Below, in pieces: positions 60,098 through 64,000 of a stretch of DNA of 64,000 nt. Source of the stretch: Methanosphaera sp. (GTDB lineage: Archaea > Methanobacteriota > Methanobacteria > Methanobacteriales > Methanobacteriaceae); contig NZ_JALEKL010000001.1 in the NCBI RefSeq assembly GCF_022768985.1, positions 62,001 to 126,000 on the forward strand, given 5' to 3'. Position numbers and translations under genes: made by a program. A model generated the notes under the pieces. It saw only the letters and a list, made by a program, of their open reading frames with translations. It did not search any database and was not told the origin of the DNA. Positions within the stretch are counted from its first letter, which is position 1; each line of letters begins with the position of its first letter.

Positions 60098-60729
60098 TTG
60101 AATTTAAATATTACAAAATCTGAAAAAAGAATAATACTAAGTACAATTTTCTGTATTGCCTTTATGACAGCAAATCTAATAACAGAAAAACTTATTGAAA
60201 TAAAAGCATTAGGTCTTATATTTCCAGCAGGTGTTCTTATCTATCCTCTTGTATTTGTTATTACAAGTGTTATTACAGAAGTATATGGTAAGGATATTGC
60301 ACATAGAACATTGATAATTGGAATTATTGCAAATCTATTTTTTATAGTGATGACTACAATCATACTTTATCTTCCATCACCATCGTATTATACTGTGATT
60401 TAAGTCTTATGTATGTATTTGGTCAGGCTCCAAGATTTTTCTTCTCAGGATGTGTTGGATATTTTGCAGGAAATATTGTAAATGCTCATATTACAGCATT
60501 TGTTGCTCGTCGTAGTAGTAATCCTGATTCTGAGTTAAAAAACTTATTTCCTATAACAGTAGGTATTTTTGTTGATTTAATGGTCTTTATGACTATGGCA
60601 TATCTTGGAAAGCTTTCATTTATTGTGATATTTTCTATGACATTTAATTACTGGATTCTTAATGTTTTATGGGTTTTAATTGCAAAGCCATTTATTGGAT
60701 GGACTCTCAGGTGGGCAAAAACAGAATAG
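60098..60729 (+). pseudogene. YhhQ/VUT-family transporter, array copy 3, frameshifted
   Basis: TTG start at 60098 gives NLNITKSEKRIILSTIFCIA and continues normally to LPSPSYYT, then hits TAA at 60401. The rest (LMYVFGQAPRFFFSGCVGY to TLRWAKTE) continues in another frame to 60729. The break is at ACTGTGATTTAAG near 60395: other copies have GGTGAT (Gly-Asp) here, so a single G is missing. Restoring it gives a full protein of about 210 residues. It is either a pseudogene from a one-base deletion or a sequence error in a GG pair. Confidence 0.8.
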
Positions 60730-60927
60730 AAAAAAAGGAAGTGAAGTTATATTTTTTTCTACATATTTTTTTTCTTTTTTTTACTAAATTTTTATTATCT
60801 TATCTTTATAGATATATCAATTAAGTTAAACTAATTATGGATTTTTTAACTTTTTTTTTATGGAAATAAATATTATTATTTTTTTTTGATTTAATTAACT
60901 TTTTATTTGGAGGTTTGATTAGTTATT

Positions 60928-61557
60928 TGGAATTTTAAGTTATCTGCAGTTGAAAAGCGTATTGTTATTGGTACAATCTTTTGTATGGCATTTACCACTG
61001 CAAATATTATTACAACAAAGCTTATTAATCTTGAATTTATACATCTTATGATTCCAGCAGGAATTCTTATCTATCCACTTGTATTTGTCCTAACTAGTGT
61101 TATGACAGAAGCCTATGGTGAGCGTGTTGCACAAAGAACTCTTATTATTGGTATTTGTTTTAATCTTTTCTTTCTTTTTACGGTGATGCTTGTTGCATAT
61201 CTTCCATCACCACCAGGATATATGGGAGATAAACATCTGCGTTTTGTATTTGGTGCAGCACCCAGATTTTTTGTTGCAGGAATTGCAGGTTACTTTGCAG
61301 GAAACCTTGTAAATGCACATCTTACAGCAATTGTTGCACAACGTAGTGGTGGTTCTGATTCATCACTTAAGAATTTATTTGCAATAGCTGTTGGTATTCT
61401 TGTTGATATTATTGTATTTATTGGAGTGTCATATATTGGTATTATTCCAGTTGGTACTATTGCATATATGGTGTTTAATTACTGGATTATTAATATTGTA
61501 TGGATTATTATTGCAAAACCACTTGTTAGTTGGACACTCAGATGGGCTAAGTCCTAG
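60928..61557 (+). pseudogene. YhhQ/VUT-family transporter, array copy 4, start codon TGG
   Basis: Nearly identical to copy 6 (61938) and of identical length, 210 codons if counted from the same place. At the position where copy 6 has its TTG start, this copy has TGG. The ribosome binding site GGAGGTTTGATT is kept and the frame is otherwise open and unbroken. The next in-frame ATG is 60985, which would remove 19 residues and part of helix 1. Motifs: IPAGILIYPLVFVLTSVMTEAYG, LPSPPGYMGDKHLRFVFGAAPRFF and VGILVDIIVF. Function could survive only with non-canonical or internal initiation. Confidence 0.75.
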
Positions 61558-61813
61558 AATCTATTTCGAAATTATGAATTTTAACTCTTTAAATTAATTG
61601 ATAGTTTGTTTTATAACAAATTATTCTATTTTTATTATTCTTTTCTTATTTTTTTAATTATTATCTTTTATTTTCTAAAATAAAAACTTATTTATCTTAT
61701 TTAACTAAATATAATAAGTATATTAAGTTAAAAATTGAAATAAATTATTTTTATTAATTTTTAATTTAACTTAATTTTAATAAAATAAATAAAGTAGTGG
61801 AGGTGTATTATTT

Positions 61814-61879
61814 TTGGAATTAAAACTAGTTTTTGCTGAAAAAAGAATTCTTAGAAGAGCAATCTTTTCAATAACATAA
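61814..61879 (+). pseudogene. 5' fragment of a VUT-family gene (remnant of copy 7)
   Basis: TTG start behind GTGGAGGTGTATTATTT, then 21 codons ELKLVFAEKRILRRAIFSIT and a stop. The ribosome binding site, start and most codons match the beginning of the intact gene at 62801 (ELKLDYTEKRILTGVIFSIA). Similarity ends at about 61876, where sequence resembling the upstream side of copy 6 begins. The upstream 150 bases also match those before 62801. It is the relic left by a segmental duplication. Confidence 0.85.
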
Positions 61880-61937
61880 TATTAGTAAATATTTTTAAAT
61901 TTAATTAATCTTTTTAATGGAGGTTTGATTATTTATT

Positions 61938-62567
61938 TTGAATTTTAAATTATCTGCAGTTGAAAAGCGTATTGTTATTGGTACAATTTTTTGTATATCT
62001 TTTATCACTGCAAATATTATTACAATAAAACTTATTAATCTTGAATTTATACATCTTATGATTCCAGCAGGTATTCTTATCTATCCATTGGTGTTTGTCT
62101 TAACTAGTGTGATGACAGAAGCCTATGGTGAGAGGGTTGCACAGAGAACTCTTATTATGGGTATCTTTGCAAATCTTTTCTTTCTTCTTATGGTGATGCT
62201 TGTTGCATATCTTCCACCACCATCAGGGTATATAGGAGATGAACACCTACGTTTTGTATTTGGTGCAGCACCCCGGTTTTTTGTTGCAGGTATTGCAGGT
62301 TACTTTTCAGGTAATCTTGTAAATGCTCGTCTTACATCGATTCTTGTAGCACGTAGTGGTGGTTCTGATTCATCACTTAAGAATTTATTTGCAATATCAA
62401 TTGGTATTCTTGTTGATATTATTGTATTTATTGGAGTGTCATATATTGGAATAATACCTATTGCCACTATTGCATATATGGTGTTTAATTACTGGATTAT
62501 TAATGTTGTATGGGTTATTATTGCAAAGCCTCTTGTTAGTTGGACACTCAAGTGGGCAAAATCCTAG
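61938..62567 (+). CDS. YhhQ/VUT-family (queuosine precursor) transporter, array copy 6
   Basis: 209 residues, TTG start with GGAGG upstream (61919-61923). Six membrane helices, IPAGILIYPLVFVLTSVMTE, AYGERVAQRTL, LPPPSGYIGDEHLRFVFGAAPRFF, GILVDIIVFIGVSYIG and the end SWTLKWAKS. It is a recent duplicate of copy 4: long stretches are identical in DNA, and the offset is 1010 bp. Minor differences lie mainly in helix 3 and in the loop around residue 145. Substrate as for copy 2, inferred from family. Confidence 0.85.
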   Translation: MNFKLSAVEKRIVIGTIFCISFITANIITIKLINLEFIHLMIPAGILIYPLVFVLTSVMTEAYGERVAQRTLIMGIFANLFFLLMVMLVAYLPPPSGYIGDEHLRFVFGAAPRFFVAGIAGYFSGNLVNARLTSILVARSGGSDSSLKNLFAISIGILVDIIVFIGVSYIGIIPIATIAYMVFNYWIINVVWVIIAKPLVSWTLKWAKS

Positions 62568-62800
62568 AATTTATCTATAAATTGTATTTTAAATAGTTAA
62601 AATCATTTTGTAGTTAGTTTTAGGACTAATTATTCTTTTTTTTATTATTTTTTTTTAGTTTCTAAAATAAAAACTTATTTTATCTTATTTTACTAAATAT
62701 AATAATTATATTAATTTAAAAATTGAAATAAATTTTTTTATTAATTTTTAATTTAACTTAATTTTAATAAAATAAATAAAGTAGTGGAGGTGTATTATTT

Positions 62801-63424
62801 TTGGAATTAAAACTTGACTATACTGAAAAAAGAATTCTTACGGGAGTAATCTTTTCAATAGCATTAATTATGGCAAATATTATCACAATCAAAGTTATTG
62901 ATCTACAGTTATTTGATCTTAGAATCCATGCAGGATTAATAATCTATCCAATTGTTCATATAATTTCAAGTATAATGGCAGATGTATACTCTAAAAAAGA
63001 TGCTCAGAGAAACATTATCTTTGGTCTTGGAAGTTACATTCTATTTCTTATAATGATTATATTAGTTGTATTTCTTCCATCACCTGCAATTGGTAATGTA
63101 GATATAACAGGAGCATTTAATACCATGCCAAGACCTTTACTGGCTGCTAGTGTTGCATTTATACTAGGAAATTTTATAACAGTTGCCATGACATTACATG
63201 TGAAAAGACGATATATTAAATCAAAATCAATACTTAAAAATATAGTAGCAATAGATGTGGGATTAATAGTAGATACAATTATTTTCATATTAATTGCATA
63301 TATTGGAGTATTACTACCAGATAGAATACTTTCAATAGTTATTGTAAATTCAGTATTCTATATTATATGGACGGCAATTCTTACACCTGTTATTGGATGG
63401 TTTAAAAAGTGGATAAAATCCTAA
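62801..63424 (+). CDS. YhhQ/VUT-family transporter, divergent array copy 7
   Basis: 207 residues, TTG start behind GTGGAGGTG. The protein keeps the fold and the EKRI opening but departs at family motifs: LRIHAGLIIYPIVHIISSIMADVYSKKDAQRNI in place of the PAG, VLT and TEAYG elements, and a basic loop VKRRYIKSKS. The Asp of the late motif is kept (DVGLIVDTIIF). Loss of the TEAYG glycine suggests a different substrate or a relaxed copy. Codons are more A-ending than in copies 4 and 6, so it is older than the 4/6 duplication. Confidence 0.8.
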   Translation: MELKLDYTEKRILTGVIFSIALIMANIITIKVIDLQLFDLRIHAGLIIYPIVHIISSIMADVYSKKDAQRNIIFGLGSYILFLIMIILVVFLPSPAIGNVDITGAFNTMPRPLLAASVAFILGNFITVAMTLHVKRRYIKSKSILKNIVAIDVGLIVDTIIFILIAYIGVLLPDRILSIVIVNSVFYIIWTAILTPVIGWFKKWIKS

Positions 63425-63517
63425 AAATTTAGAAGAAAAACTATTAATTTTAAGTATTATTCAAAAAATTAAATTTAAATTAAAGAAATTTTATATAAAA
63501 AAAGGAGGATTATAAAC

Positions 63518-64000
63518 ATGGTCTTAGATAAACTAAAAGATAATGTTGAAGTTTCATATATTGAAAAACGTTTAATTATCACAATATTATTTTGTATATC
63601 ATTAACAATTGCAAATATACTTACAATAAAACTTGTTGATATTAACATTGCAAATCTTGTAGCACCAGCAAGTGTTATTATATATCCATTAACTTATGTA
63701 CTAATAAGTATTATCACAACAGTTTATGGTGAAAAAACAGCACAAAAGACATTAATACTGGGTATTATCACTGTTGTATTGTTTGTATTTATGACAACAT
63801 TACTTCTATATGTTCCATCTCCTGGATTTTACAAAGGAGATGTAAGTCTTAATTATGTATTTCAAAAGATTGATTCTATTGTTGTAGGATCACTTATTGC
63901 ATATATTATAGGAAATCTTATAACAATAAAGCTTACAGGAAATATTTCACGAAGTAATAATAAATTTAAATATAAAAACTTCTTTGCAATAGCAATAGGT
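63518..64000 (+). CDS. YhhQ/VUT-family transporter, array copy 8, cut by window end
   Basis: 161 codons are visible, open to the last base. ATG at 63518 follows AAAGGAGGATTATAAAC. The N-terminus is longer than in the other copies (VLDKLKDNVEVSYIEKRLI). Motifs: LVAPASVIIYPLTYVLISIITT, VYGEKTAQKTLILGII, VPSPGFYKGDVSLNYVF, and FFAIAIG at the end. Helices 1-5 are present; the rest lies outside. The array may continue beyond the window. Confidence 0.85.
   Translation, partial: MVLDKLKDNVEVSYIEKRLIITILFCISLTIANILTIKLVDINIANLVAPASVIIYPLTYVLISIITTVYGEKTAQKTLILGIITVVLFVFMTTLLLYVPSPGFYKGDVSLNYVFQKIDSIVVGSLIAYIIGNLITIKLTGNISRSNNKFKYKNFFAIAIG

Larger units (their letters stand above)
60910..62865 (+). 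repeat. tandem segmental duplication inside the transporter array
   Basis: Two units of about 1 kb in direct order. Unit 1 runs from the ribosome binding site of copy 4 (about 60910) through its downstream spacer to the end of the copy 7 fragment (61876). Unit 2 runs from the same point before copy 6 (about 61919) through a matching spacer into the start of copy 7 (about 62865). Spacers share long near-identical blocks, for example the bases just before 61814 and before 62801. Small indels give offsets of 1010 and 987 bp. Confidence 0.85.

Noticed and set aside
58535-64000. Direct repeats here considered as a CRISPR array or transposon cluster
   Set aside because: The repeats are whole homologous membrane protein genes, not short spaced repeats, and no transposase or Cas gene is present. 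No CRISPR array was seen anywhere in the window.

Overview
The window looks like chromosome of a methanogenic archaeon of the Methanobacteriales, most probably Methanosphaera (M. stadtmanae or a close relative). The evidence is a very A+T-rich sequence, archaeal informational genes (aIF2 gamma, aIF5B, Spt4, Rpo7, S6e, S24e, S27ae, S28e, L7Ae, L24e), an archaeal histone, Orc1/Cdc6, a 7S SRP RNA, many TTG starts with GGAGG/GGTGAT ribosome binding sites, and a large Asn/Thr-rich adhesin-like protein. The genus is inferred from overall character; no database search was run.

Layout. 1-4 kb: two tandem GT39-type membrane glycosyltransferases (the first cut by the window edge), a KH plus PP-loop ATPase, and a tiny membrane protein. 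4.1-14.4 kb: a minus-strand block with argH and then a translation/transcription cluster reading rpl7ae, rps28e, rpl24e, ndk, infB, rps6e, eif2g, PIN protein, ppa, rpo7, spt4, dephospho-CoA kinase, rps24e, rps27ae. The PIN gene needs a -1 frameshift. 14.4-15 kb is a divergent A+T-rich gap. 15-22.3 kb, plus strand: UbiA-type lipid synthase, orc1/cdc6, archease plus rtcB, two tandem purine nucleoside phosphorylases with different base-pocket residues, and nadA.

22.4-27 kb: a membrane protein gene whose last 50 bases are repeated exactly after a type IIG restriction-modification gene, which marks that gene as an insertion with long target duplication. 27.6-34.7 kb: histone, a GT2/MurG-like fusion glycosyltransferase, an adhesin-like protein, and long gene-free stretches with G-tracts. 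34.7-42.4 kb: valS, aroA, nth, a RecJ-like DHH protein, SRP RNA and tRNA-Ser(GCU).

42.6-58.4 kb: a coiled-coil protein, an aminotransferase, two tandem MATE exporters followed by a MarR regulator, a radical SAM protein, coaD, an overlapping pair of class III signal-peptide (pilin-like) proteins, a MurG-like glycosyltransferase, a UPF0173 hydrolase, TrkH, and several small or secreted proteins of unknown role.

58.5-64 kb: the most striking region, a head-to-tail array of seven YhhQ/VUT-type (queuosine-precursor transporter family) genes plus one 5' fragment, running off the window edge. Four copies look intact as far as they can be seen, one is frameshifted, two lack a recognisable start codon, and a roughly 1 kb segmental duplication can be read directly. 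Local tandem duplication (GT39, phosphorylases, MATE, pilins, VUT) is a theme of the window.
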